A stretch of DNA of 37,558 nt. It comes from a virus. Below, in pieces: positions 13,737-20,563 of the stretch. Below the pieces are notes generated by a model. It was not told where the DNA came from, made no database searches, and saw only the letters and a program-made list of their open reading frames with translations. Positions within the stretch are counted from its first letter, which is position 1. Every line of letters starts with the position of its first letter. The translations under genes and the position numbers were made by a program. The stretch covers positions 1 through 37,558 of the IMG/VR virus record IMGVR_UViG_3300017963_000150; one strand, written 5' to 3'.

Positions 13737-13902
13737 CGTTAAATTTACCTCTTGCTTCATTGATATCTATAATTTTAGTTTCAACTTCATCCCTAATCTC
13801 TGGTTTTTTCTCTTTTTGTGTTTTAATACTTTTAGATTTAAGACCTGGGATTGTTTGTTTTGCTATCTTTAAAGCTTTTCCTTTCGGCCTGGGCATTACC
13901 AT
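13711..13902 (-). CDS. Small basic protein (63 aa)
   Basis: AGG six bases before ATG 13902 overlaps the stop of the upstream gene, suggesting coupling. The product is Lys-rich (RPKGKALKIAKQTIPGLKSK) with a more acidic second half. No recognised domain. It belongs to a string of four tiny genes directly downstream of the portal. Confidence 0.48.
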   Translation of the reverse strand: MVMPRPKGKALKIAKQTIPGLKSKSIKTQKEKKPEIRDEVETKIIDINEARGKFNDAQRKKYF

Positions 13903-13909
13903 AACGAGC

Positions 13910-14068
13910 CTATTTTGTTAGTTTAGATACATTCTGCTTTTTAAGACTATCAATACCACTAATTTCATCGTTATAATAGTAATTTGGATCCATATTGTTT
14001 TTAGGATATGGTTTCATTACTACGTTTTGTGGCATATTTGCTTGTGCGCTTTTATCTTCTTTAATCAT
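13910..14068 (-). CDS. Small unknown protein after the portal (52 aa)
   Basis: ATG 14068 lies one base after the portal stop, with AGGAG (encoded by the portal's last codons) upstream, a clear coupling signal. The peptide is MIKEDKSAQANMPQNVVMKP followed by an Asn/Tyr-rich stretch (NNMDPNYYYNDEI). Too short for family recognition, but start signals and spacing make it a credible gene. Confidence 0.5.
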   Translation of the reverse strand: MIKEDKSAQANMPQNVVMKPYPKNNMDPNYYYNDEISGIDSLKKQNVSKLTK

Positions 14069-14069
14069 C

Positions 14070-16130
14070 TTAAACTCCTAGAGTTTGAGGCGTTGCTGAC
14101 CCCGCAGTAGGTCCTATCGCCTGTGTTTTTACTTCCTGCGGCAAGTCCTCATCTTGAGGCTTGATCATTTGATACATGGCAAAGAGCTGTTGAAGTTGTT
14201 CTAAATCTAATGACTCAAGTTCTTTTAATGTCTTAGCCCTATTTAGCCTTGCATCTGAAATGTTCTCTATAGCTTGCGATCTTCTCTCAATAGCTAAGTT
14301 AGCATTTTCGGAGATACGTGCCATTCTTTCATGTCCTAATCCCTGATTAGCTACAGCTCTAGATTGCAGGTCTTCTATTTGAGCCTGTAATAGCTTCATC
14401 TGCATTTGCATTTGTTGATTTTGGGCTTCTCCTTGTTGCTTTTCTTCTTCTTGAATTGCTTTAACAAGTTCATCTTTATTCTGGAATGTTGATGCATTAA
14501 TAAGCTCTTTTATTGGAACCTGTATACCAGTCTCACGCAGCTGAAGGAGTTGAGCGAAGTACATTTGTCTTTGAGTGGATGTATTGAGACCTTCTTCAAC
14601 TGTAGTATCATATTTTCCAAATGCTTTTGAATAGAATTGCAGAGTTGGTTTTTCATTTATTATTCTTTGTACCTTGCCAGGCGAGAAACTGGCTTGAATC
14701 AGATCTAAATAAATATCGCCAAGAAGTTTTTGTGAATTATCTAAGTTGTCAAATAATCCTTGTAGTGTTGTTAATCCAGCACCCTGTCGAAGCATTGAAA
14801 GAACTCCAGCTTTATCGTCTTGTGCCGAGCCTAGAAGCTCTTCATTGACGCCAGATATCTGTTGTATCTCCTCTCCGAGTATCTTGGATAGCTCAATCAT
14901 TGATGGAGGTATCTGCGGCGCTTGTATTTGTTCTACATCGGTCATTTGCGCTTCATCTTTTAGAGCTATTCCTTTTCCTTGACCTTGAAGATATATATCT
15001 TTTGGGTTAACAAGTGCGTTTTCTTTGAATTTAAAGCCAGAGTTAATTTGTGATTCAAGGATATCAAGCTCAATAACCTTTCTTCTATTATAAAGGAACT
15101 GAGAATCTCTAAGTCCTCTTACAATCCCTTGAACTCTCCACGGAAAATATGGTATTTGTGGTTCATAATAACCCATTACTGGAACAAATGGATATTTATC
15201 TATTCCCATTGGATTCATGCCATGATACATTACCATTCCTTGAACAACGATAGCTAACTTACATGTTTGGACCATTGAATCTATAATTGTGATCTCTGGG
15301 TTTTGAGACATAAATCTATTAAGGTCTTCTTCATTTCCCTTCCATTCAAGAGTCTCACCAGTACGAACATCTACTAACATTTTTTGTTTTCGGTAATCCC
15401 TGTACCAATACTCGTCATATGTTAAAAGATTCTCCATCCCGTAGTTGTAAGCTTCAGGCATGAATTGAAACTTACCGTCTCTATTTCCTCTAGCATAAAG
15501 ATTTTCAATATCTCCTTTTCTATCTGGAAGTAATGACATGATTTGAGGCTTAGTAAGCCATTTACGTGTCCATATAAAGTTACAGTCAGAAAGATCGGAT
15601 TTCTTGAAGAACGGATCAATTAAATATCCATTATAAGAAACATTATCCAATTTTATGTCTCCATTGATTGGATCGTTCCTATAATCCATCCAAACAGATA
15701 AAAGATTCATGCCCGTAGTAACAGCTCCATCAAAAGCATCAGATATCGTATTTAAAGCATTATCATTTTGCATAGCCCAGTGAATTATTTTAGTCATTTG
15801 CGACGCTGTGAGGTTATCACTGTTTTCAATGGGGATGGCTACGGTAGACTTGCGGTTTTTCCTCTGGAAGCCAGTAATCATATTACAGACGCGTCTAATG
15901 CGATTAAAGTTGAAAGTTCGGCGTCGAAACGCGGGCAAGTTGCCGTATAGGTCGTTCCAGAGCGTTTGGTCGCCAGCTTTGAATCTAGTATCTATATCTG
16001 CTTCCGACCAAAAAGATTGATTTATTGTAATACTTTCAGCATACGTTTTCTCCATCATCTCTTTTACTGTCTTATCATCATCGGTATAGTATGCATTAAA
16101 ATTATTATTTGTAGCAGGGAATAAGGTCAT
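14070..16130 (-). CDS. Portal protein (P22-like)
   Basis: The protein has 686 residues, close to the 725 of P22 gp1. The N-terminal part (FNFNRIRRVCNMITGFQRKN, YNGYLIDPFFKKSDLSDCNF, FIWTRKWLTKPQI) matches the large podovirus portal family. The centre (VMGYYEPQIPYFPWRVQGIVRGLRDSQ) and the ISGVNEELLGS clip region follow. The C-terminal about 130 residues are a Gln/Met-rich coiled coil, equivalent to the barrel. It forms the dodecameric DNA channel and docks the terminase. The gene follows the terminase as expected; GAGGAAG precedes ATG 16130. Confidence 0.88.
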   Translation of the reverse strand: MTLFPATNNNFNAYYTDDDKTVKEMMEKTYAESITINQSFWSEADIDTRFKAGDQTLWNDLYGNLPAFRRRTFNFNRIRRVCNMITGFQRKNRKSTVAIPIENSDNLTASQMTKIIHWAMQNDNALNTISDAFDGAVTTGMNLLSVWMDYRNDPINGDIKLDNVSYNGYLIDPFFKKSDLSDCNFIWTRKWLTKPQIMSLLPDRKGDIENLYARGNRDGKFQFMPEAYNYGMENLLTYDEYWYRDYRKQKMLVDVRTGETLEWKGNEEDLNRFMSQNPEITIIDSMVQTCKLAIVVQGMVMYHGMNPMGIDKYPFVPVMGYYEPQIPYFPWRVQGIVRGLRDSQFLYNRRKVIELDILESQINSGFKFKENALVNPKDIYLQGQGKGIALKDEAQMTDVEQIQAPQIPPSMIELSKILGEEIQQISGVNEELLGSAQDDKAGVLSMLRQGAGLTTLQGLFDNLDNSQKLLGDIYLDLIQASFSPGKVQRIINEKPTLQFYSKAFGKYDTTVEEGLNTSTQRQMYFAQLLQLRETGIQVPIKELINASTFQNKDELVKAIQEEEKQQGEAQNQQMQMQMKLLQAQIEDLQSRAVANQGLGHERMARISENANLAIERRSQAIENISDARLNRAKTLKELESLDLEQLQQLFAMYQMIKPQDEDLPQEVKTQAIGPTAGSATPQTLGV

Positions 16131-16194
16131 GTTTCTTCCTCATGTTTATCAAAGAAATGTTTATAATATTTTTCTTTCTTTGTAAATCAATCTT

Positions 16195-16401
16195 TTAATG
16201 CCAGGGACAGACATGTTGCTTAAATCCTAAAGCATCTTGCGTTGCAGCCCAAAACTCTTGATTTAACTTAAGGGGCTCTTCAATAATCTCCCGTAGGTCC
16301 TTGCCTACAATTTCTTTATCTTTCTTTTCTTGATCTGCTAGCTTATCAATGTGTTTCATTATATTTTGTAATGGATGCGTCTTTTTAATATCTATTACCA
16401 T
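16195..16401 (-). CDS. Small protein between terminase and portal (68 aa)
   Basis: GAGGT precedes ATG 16401 and the gene starts eight bases after the terminase stop. The protein is helical and charged (NIMKHIDKLADQEKKDKEIV, LREIIEEPLKLNQEFWAATQ). The sequence ends KQHVCPWH. No family recognised; position suggests packaging or assembly. Confidence 0.55.
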   Translation of the reverse strand: MVIDIKKTHPLQNIMKHIDKLADQEKKDKEIVGKDLREIIEEPLKLNQEFWAATQDALGFKQHVCPWH

Positions 16402-16408
16402 TTTTACC

Positions 16409-18805
16409 TCACATAGTTACATTGTTTCTGAAAATATGAGGCATATTGCTCTCTTCTCCGTACATTGCCTCTTGATAATTTTTATCTAACTGCTCTGCGG
16501 ACATTGAATCTCTTGTTTTAGGTAGAGATACTGCTAAATAACGAAAGGAGTCACAATTTGAAACTAAATAATTATTTATATAATAACAATTATCATCTTC
16601 AATGGTTAAATCGTAAACCTCTCTTGGTGTAGCTACATGATAAACTTGAACATTTTTTACTACATGTCTTTTTAATATTATATTTATTGCATTCAAACTC
16701 TTTATTGCAAATAATACAAATCCTTTTTTCAAAGTCTTTCCTATCCAGAACCCTTTGTTTAGTTTTGCATTTGTTGGAACAGTACTTTTGCCACGCTTGC
16801 TTCCCGAAATATTCTTGGGAACATACGTTGCATGTTTTTTTGTATCTAGTTCCCCTACACGCTGGTAATGATTTTTTAGCATGTTCAGAATGCCATTTTT
16901 TCCCCGCTTCGCTTTTGTGCCACTCTTTTGCTTTTTCATTAAGACTTCGCAGAAGTTTTTTGCATTCATTAGATTGTGGCCATGAATTAGGGGACAGAGC
17001 ATGCCTTCTTCCATGCTCTTTTTTTGTAATAAGCTCCAAGTTTTCAATCGAATTATTCTTTGCGTTGCCATCTTTATGATGTACCACATATCCTTCAGGA
17101 ATAGCACCATTGTTCTTTTCCCATATATGTCTTTGCAACGTGGTAAATTTCCCATTGCCTGAGTATGATGTGCCTGCTGTACCTGAGGTTCCCATATAAT
17201 ATTTTGATTCGTTCCATCTATAAATGTATCCATCAAACATGATTTGTTTTTCGTCTTGAGAGATAAGATAGTCTTCTTGAATCCTTTTAAATCGGATGCC
17301 TCTATATAGTATCCAAATATCTTTTTCCATAACCAATTCCTAAGTTTCCCATAAGGTTCTAATACATCATTATACCTCAATTCATCCGCTCTAGTCAATC
17401 CGTTTTGCATAAAGATATTATGCTCTGGGGTACAAAATATGGAATTATTAATTTCACATATTTTATCGGTTTGATTTTTGTGGGTTTTTAATACCTTGCG
17501 AAAACCTAAAGGGGTTAAAACTGAATCACCCTCACGAACATTTTTTATTTTGATATCACCTTTAGATGTTTTAACTAACATTTCTCCATCAAAACAAAAA
17601 TGGCTGTGCTGATCATGAAGAGGCCGAGGTTTATATACCCTTTTCTTAGCATCATATTCTTGTCGATAATTTTCTAATGCTTTTATAAGCTCTTTACATT
17701 TATCTCTGTTTATCCACAATTTAGAAAATAATGATCTGCAGGCTTCAATACCATCAGGAATAGAATAATCATCTGCTAGCTTAAATTTAATGCCTAGCTG
17801 CCGAGCTTTTTCTATACGGGTAATACCGCTACCCCACTCCCTAACTCTTATGTCATGAGGTGCAATATGTGTACCATAATTATAAGGTTTCGAAGCTACC
17901 ACTTCCGCATAATGTTCAAGACCATGTTTAGAGTTTTGATAGCAATCTATAATCCGAACTATTTGACCTATTGTCTGAAAGAATATGATAGAAGTGCTAT
18001 CTCTTACCCCTATATCCCAGGCGGTATGAACTTTAAATGCTGATTCCCATGGAACTTGTCCGATACGGCCGTCAAGCTTCATCTTGTCTATATATTTATT
18101 ATAATAAGAACCTTCTATACCCATCTCAAAGCTGCAATAATATTCCTGTTGAATTAGATCTTCAGACATCTCCCCATACTTTCGCTCTTTCTCAATTTCT
18201 GATATTGGAATATGCTTTGTATCATCGAGAGTAAGCTTATATACAAACCAATCAGGTGATTGCATACCCATTTGATAAAGCTCCCAAAAGGAATTTTTAC
18301 CACGTGGCGTAGAAATAAAAAATGCCCAGCCGCCGTTCGCTGCAAGTATCGGTTTTATGTATTGCCAACCCATTGGGTCCTGGAGAGCATATTCAGAAAA
18401 AACACATCCTCGAGGATTTGTACCTACTAAGGAATCGAAATTGTCAGATCCAACTAATTGGAATAGGGAGCCATTCTTAAATCGAATCTTCATTTCTGAT
18501 GCATTTTTTTGCTCGACAAGGTCAGCGGGGAAATAGTCAAGTATCCTCTTACCGCTATTATCCACTGAATCCCAGATGACTTTTTTTGCTTGAGAATATG
18601 TAGGAAATATATAGAAATATACTCCAGGCCTCTCGTACATCTGTCTAATTACATAATTAAGTGCGGTTATATCCTTTCCTGCACGTCTGGGCAAAATTGC
18701 AAGTACTCTTTTGAATCCGCTTTGTAAAGCTTTAAAAAGAGGAAGTTGATATGGACGTGGTTTAAACTGATTAAGTTTATTCTCCACTTCTAGCTTTGTT
18801 AACAT
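16409..18805 (-). CDS. Large terminase subunit (TerL) with an intein
   Basis: The 798-residue precursor contains a 347-residue intein (404-750), leaving a 451-residue TerL. ATPase: Walker A-like PRRAGKD at 39-45, Walker B-like CVFSE at 134-138. Nuclease: first Asp in AWDIGVRD at 264; the last in CDSFRYLA at 752, directly after the splice junction. ATG 18805 overlaps the terS gene by 29 bases. TerL powers DNA packaging and cuts concatemers. The intein must be removed to restore HDQHSHF/CDSFRY, the conserved nuclease strand. The frame is open through the whole overlapping HNH gene. Confidence 0.92.
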   Translation of the reverse strand: MLTKLEVENKLNQFKPRPYQLPLFKALQSGFKRVLAILPRRAGKDITALNYVIRQMYERPGVYFYIFPTYSQAKKVIWDSVDNSGKRILDYFPADLVEQKNASEMKIRFKNGSLFQLVGSDNFDSLVGTNPRGCVFSEYALQDPMGWQYIKPILAANGGWAFFISTPRGKNSFWELYQMGMQSPDWFVYKLTLDDTKHIPISEIEKERKYGEMSEDLIQQEYYCSFEMGIEGSYYNKYIDKMKLDGRIGQVPWESAFKVHTAWDIGVRDSTSIIFFQTIGQIVRIIDCYQNSKHGLEHYAEVVASKPYNYGTHIAPHDIRVREWGSGITRIEKARQLGIKFKLADDYSIPDGIEACRSLFSKLWINRDKCKELIKALENYRQEYDAKKRVYKPRPLHDQHSHFCFDGEMLVKTSKGDIKIKNVREGDSVLTPLGFRKVLKTHKNQTDKICEINNSIFCTPEHNIFMQNGLTRADELRYNDVLEPYGKLRNWLWKKIFGYYIEASDLKGFKKTILSLKTKNKSCLMDTFIDGTNQNIIWEPQVQQAHHTQAMGNLPRCKDIYGKRTMVLFLKDMWYIIKMATQRIIRLKTWSLLQKKSMEEGMLCPLIHGHNLMNAKNFCEVLMKKQKSGTKAKRGKNGILNMLKNHYQRVGELDTKKHATYVPKNISGSKRGKSTVPTNAKLNKGFWIGKTLKKGFVLFAIKSLNAINIILKRHVVKNVQVYHVATPREVYDLTIEDDNCYYINNYLVSNCDSFRYLAVSLPKTRDSMSAEQLDKNYQEAMYGEESNMPHIFRNNVTM
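16556..17596 (-). mobile_element. Intein in TerL, 347 residues, with HNH gene nested out of frame
   Basis: Block A begins at Cys404 (CFDGEMLVKTSKGDIKIKNV), block B is FCTPEHNIF with the TxxH motif, block F is VYDLTIEDDNCYYIN, and block G is YLVSN followed by Cys+1. The penultimate residue is Ser rather than the usual His, and the block F His position is Cys, so splicing may be slow or use an altered mechanism. No endonuclease motif is visible in the intein's own frame. The middle, about residues 490-710, is Lys-rich and looks like the product of overprinting by the HNH gene. Confidence 0.88.
16599..17330 (-). CDS. HNH homing endonuclease encoded inside the intein in another frame (243 aa)
   Basis: ATG 17330 has AGGA seven bases upstream, inside intein codons, and the frame is shifted relative to TerL. 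The HNH core is YVVHHKDGNAKNNSIENLEL at residues 81-100, the HNH_3-like layout with HH and two Asn. N-terminal residues 1-75 hold an NUMOD/AP2-like segment (KYYMG..G..KFTTLQRHIW). Two zinc-ribbon-like units follow (CNVC..YCSNKC, about 167-188; CIIC..TCSKKC, 205-227). It ends 43 bases before the intein's last codon. The likely role is to cut intein-free terL alleles so the whole intein-HNH unit is copied in. Confidence 0.88.
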   Translation of the reverse strand: MEKDIWILYRGIRFKRIQEDYLISQDEKQIMFDGYIYRWNESKYYMGTSGTAGTSYSGNGKFTTLQRHIWEKNNGAIPEGYVVHHKDGNAKNNSIENLELITKKEHGRRHALSPNSWPQSNECKKLLRSLNEKAKEWHKSEAGKKWHSEHAKKSLPACRGTRYKKTCNVCSQEYFGKQAWQKYCSNKCKTKQRVLDRKDFEKRICIICNKEFECNKYNIKKTCSKKCSSLSCSYTKRGLRFNH

Positions 18806-19268
18806 TGTCCTCGTATATTTTATTATATGGTTCGTCTAACTTCGCTTTTGTAAAATCTTCTACTTGATAATTCTTTTGTCTATCCATCTCGATTGCTTGA
18901 GATTGCTGCTTGGCTTTTTTGAAATCATCCCATTCATCCAAAGCTTTATCATAATAACCTATGACTCTATGTGACCATTTTACATTATATGTGCCATTCA
19001 GAGTATTTATATGAAATCTTTCTGCAATACGTGTTCTGATATATTTAAGAGCTTCTTTGATTTCTGGGTTGTGTCTAGCTAAATGATATTTCCATTCCTG
19101 AGGCTTGCGATATTTCGGCTGAACACAAAAAGATGTTATTGTTACTGTTGATTCTTTATCAGCCCAATCCATTAATTCATTGGCAATACCCGTAATTTGT
19201 TTCTCCGTATATTGCCTGGCATTCTTATTGCCTTTCATCACCTCTTGAAGTTTCTCTCTCTTACCCAT
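18777..19268 (-). CDS. Probable small terminase subunit (TerS, 163 aa)
   Basis: ATG 19268 has AAAGGAGGG upstream and is preferred to the TTG at 19295. It begins MGKREKLQEVMKGNKNARQY, a helical basic N-terminus consistent with a DNA-binding HTH. The centre (YIRTRIAERFHINTLNGTYN, VIGYYDKALDEW) is helical, and the C-terminus is charged. It overlaps the terL start by 29 bases, the usual terS-terL arrangement. In this role it would recognise phage DNA and hand it to TerL. TerS sequences vary widely, so the call depends on position. Confidence 0.62.
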   Translation of the reverse strand: MGKREKLQEVMKGNKNARQYTEKQITGIANELMDWADKESTVTITSFCVQPKYRKPQEWKYHLARHNPEIKEALKYIRTRIAERFHINTLNGTYNVKWSHRVIGYYDKALDEWDDFKKAKQQSQAIEMDRQKNYQVEDFTKAKLDEPYNKIYEDNVNKARSGE

Positions 19269-19291
19269 TGTTCTTCCCTCCTTTTCTAATG

Positions 19292-19702
19292 TCAACGTAT
19301 CAAAGAGACTTGTTTTTTTAAAGTTTTTATTGTTATCCCAGTACGTGGGTTCTCATCATAAAACTTTGTTGCTTCTGTCTCTGAAATAAGTGAATCGTCC
19401 CGCCAAAGAACGCCATTTAAAGCATCCTCATAAAATTTAATTAAATTAGAAATGTCTGGTTTAAATGTATGTGGCTTGTGCAGCATCTCTTTCTTCTTCT
19501 TTTTACTCCAGGATTTAGGTATTGGCATATGAAAATCAAATGAAACTTTTATCGGAACATCAAAAGCAAATAAACCCTGTAGTTGCGGAAGAACTTCAAA
19601 TACAACTGCTTTTTTAACTTTAACTTGGGGATCATAATGAGTTTTGCCAGATGTGCGGTGTCTTTTAAGAGGTATTGGAGCTCCAAAGATTATTATCCTC
19701 AA
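19292..19702 (-). CDS. rusA: RusA-type Holliday junction resolvase
   Basis: The protein has 136 residues, near the 120 of E. coli RusA. The signature KPDISNLIKFYEDALNGVLW (81-100) followed by RDDSLI (101-106) contains the catalytic aspartates Asp83, Asp93 and Asp102/103. The early PIPLKRHRTS is also typical. The start is TTG 19702, which overlaps the stop of the upstream gene by four bases and has GGGGAG seven bases before it. It would resolve branched DNA made by recombination (ERF/exonuclease) before packaging by the terminase encoded just downstream. Confidence 0.88.
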   Translation of the reverse strand: MRIIIFGAPIPLKRHRTSGKTHYDPQVKVKKAVVFEVLPQLQGLFAFDVPIKVSFDFHMPIPKSWSKKKKKEMLHKPHTFKPDISNLIKFYEDALNGVLWRDDSLISETEATKFYDENPRTGITIKTLKKQVSLIR

Positions 19703-19959
19703 GTTAGATCTCCCCTCTGTTTTAACATATCAATTATCTCATGACTAATCTTTCTCATTACATTTGCGTCTAAGAATTTATATGCACTTTCCCATTTATC
19801 CTCGATCTTAACTGATGGTGGAACACAATAATAACCTCCTGTTTTAGATGAGAGTATTACAAACCACAACTTCATTTTATTCGATTTAGAGATAAGCACC
19901 TTTCCTTCCGTTTTATCAATAACGCCTGTTTTGCCTATAAATCGCTCTATTTCGATCAT
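19699..19959 (-). CDS. Small unknown protein coupled to rusA (86 aa)
   Basis: GGAG precedes ATG 19959. The sequence starts IEIERFIGKTGVIDKTEGKV, with a beta-rich first half and a helical end (YKFLDANVMRKISHEIIDML). Its stop overlaps the rusA TTG start. The N-terminal half looks like a small beta-barrel, but no family is recognised. Likely part of replication or recombination. Confidence 0.52.
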   Translation of the reverse strand: MIEIERFIGKTGVIDKTEGKVLISKSNKMKLWFVILSSKTGGYYCVPPSVKIEDKWESAYKFLDANVMRKISHEIIDMLKQRGDLT

Positions 19960-19985
19960 TTCTATTCTCCAGTATGATTTATCGT

Positions 19986-20243
19986 TTAATCTTTTTTATT
20001 CAAAAATCGGCGGCATAAAAGGCCGTCATGCCCAAATCTAGCTAGTATTCCTGTCAACTTTCTGTACTGTTTAAGCATTTTCTCTATTTTTATCGTTCTA
20101 ACCCTGGCTCTTTGGGCTGCCTTCTTATTACCCACCGTTTGATTGTAATCAACTGAAAATTCTTTAAGCTCATCATTAAGATTATTAACTATCGCGTGCA
20201 CTTCATTCAGTATGTTTTCATAGTCTAATAATGATTCGTCCAT
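19986..20243 (-). CDS. Hc1-like histone-domain protein (85 aa)
   Basis: Residues 38-70 (GNKKAAQRARVRTIKIEKML, then KQYRK) match the conserved core of the chlamydial histone H1-like Hc1 family (GNK.AAQR.R...IKLEK..K.YRK). The N-terminal 35 residues form an acidic helix. The long Lys/Ala-rich tail of chlamydial Hc1 is missing, leaving only the folded domain. In the family this protein condenses DNA. Here, next to replication genes, it might organise phage DNA or interfere with the host nucleoid. The resemblance is from memory of the family. Confidence 0.6.
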   Translation of the reverse strand: MDESLLDYENILNEVHAIVNNLNDELKEFSVDYNQTVGNKKAAQRARVRTIKIEKMLKQYRKLTGILARFGHDGLLCRRFLNKKD

Positions 20244-20312
20244 ATGACATTCTCCTACTTATATATCATTGATACTATCCTAAAATAAATTTTAAACATC
20301 AATTGTTTTTTT

Positions 20313-20435
20313 GTAGCACTCTTGAACTTCTCTCTTCTGAAGGAGAAAGATTCCTGATTCATCGCTCCCAACTTAAGGGCAGCTCCAACAGGCTTTTATC
20401 CGTAGTCCCTACGGCCAACCAGCTTGTTTGCTGAT
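20313..20435 (-). pseudogene. Possible relic of an IS200/IS605 tnpB 3' end and right end
   Basis: On the minus strand a broken frame reads ANKLVGRRDYG, a stop, then KPVGAALKLGAMNQESFSFR. The MNQE ending and surrounding bases resemble the C-terminus of TnpB proteins. A hairpin (CTTTCTC...GAGAAG) and a closing GTTCAAGAGTGCTAC resemble an IS605-type right end. No transposase remains. This fills most of the 320-base gap 20244-20563; a dispersed repeat follows directly. Recognition is by memory of typical ends, so confidence is limited. Confidence 0.45.
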
Positions 20436-20512
20436 GTGAGTTAATATAGCAAAAAAAGCACATTTTATCCCAATATTAAAACACTAGGTTTTAATGTGTC
20501 ATTGAAGGATAA
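20436..20512. repeat. Dispersed 77-bp repeat, copy B
   Basis: Second copy of the element at 11168-11243, same orientation, with four substitutions and one extra A. It begins directly after the possible tnpB relic and ends about 50 bases before the end of the replication gene (20564). The inner inverted repeat is kept as TATTAAAA/TTTTAATG, with a U-G pair replacing a C-G pair. The rest of the gap (20513-20563) holds nothing I can identify. Confidence 0.8.
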
Positions 20513-20563
20513 TTAATTGCTATCCAATCCTGATTATACGATTTCTTTTCATTTCGATTTGAA

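Noticed and set aside
16687-17079. Plus-strand 130-residue frame opposite the HNH gene
   Set aside because: It is complementary to two already overlapping minus-strand frames and has no start signals.
17334-17336. TTG as the HNH start codon
   Set aside because: ATG 17330 has AGGA at the right distance; the TTG lies too close to that site.
16599-17336. HNH frame as part of a split or frameshifted TerL precursor
   Set aside because: The TerL frame itself is open from 18805 to 16409 through both intein ends, so no frameshift is needed to make TerL.
20436-20512. Dispersed repeat pair as attL/attR
   Set aside because: No integrase is present and the copies are imperfect and about 9 kb apart within one continuous phage gene set.
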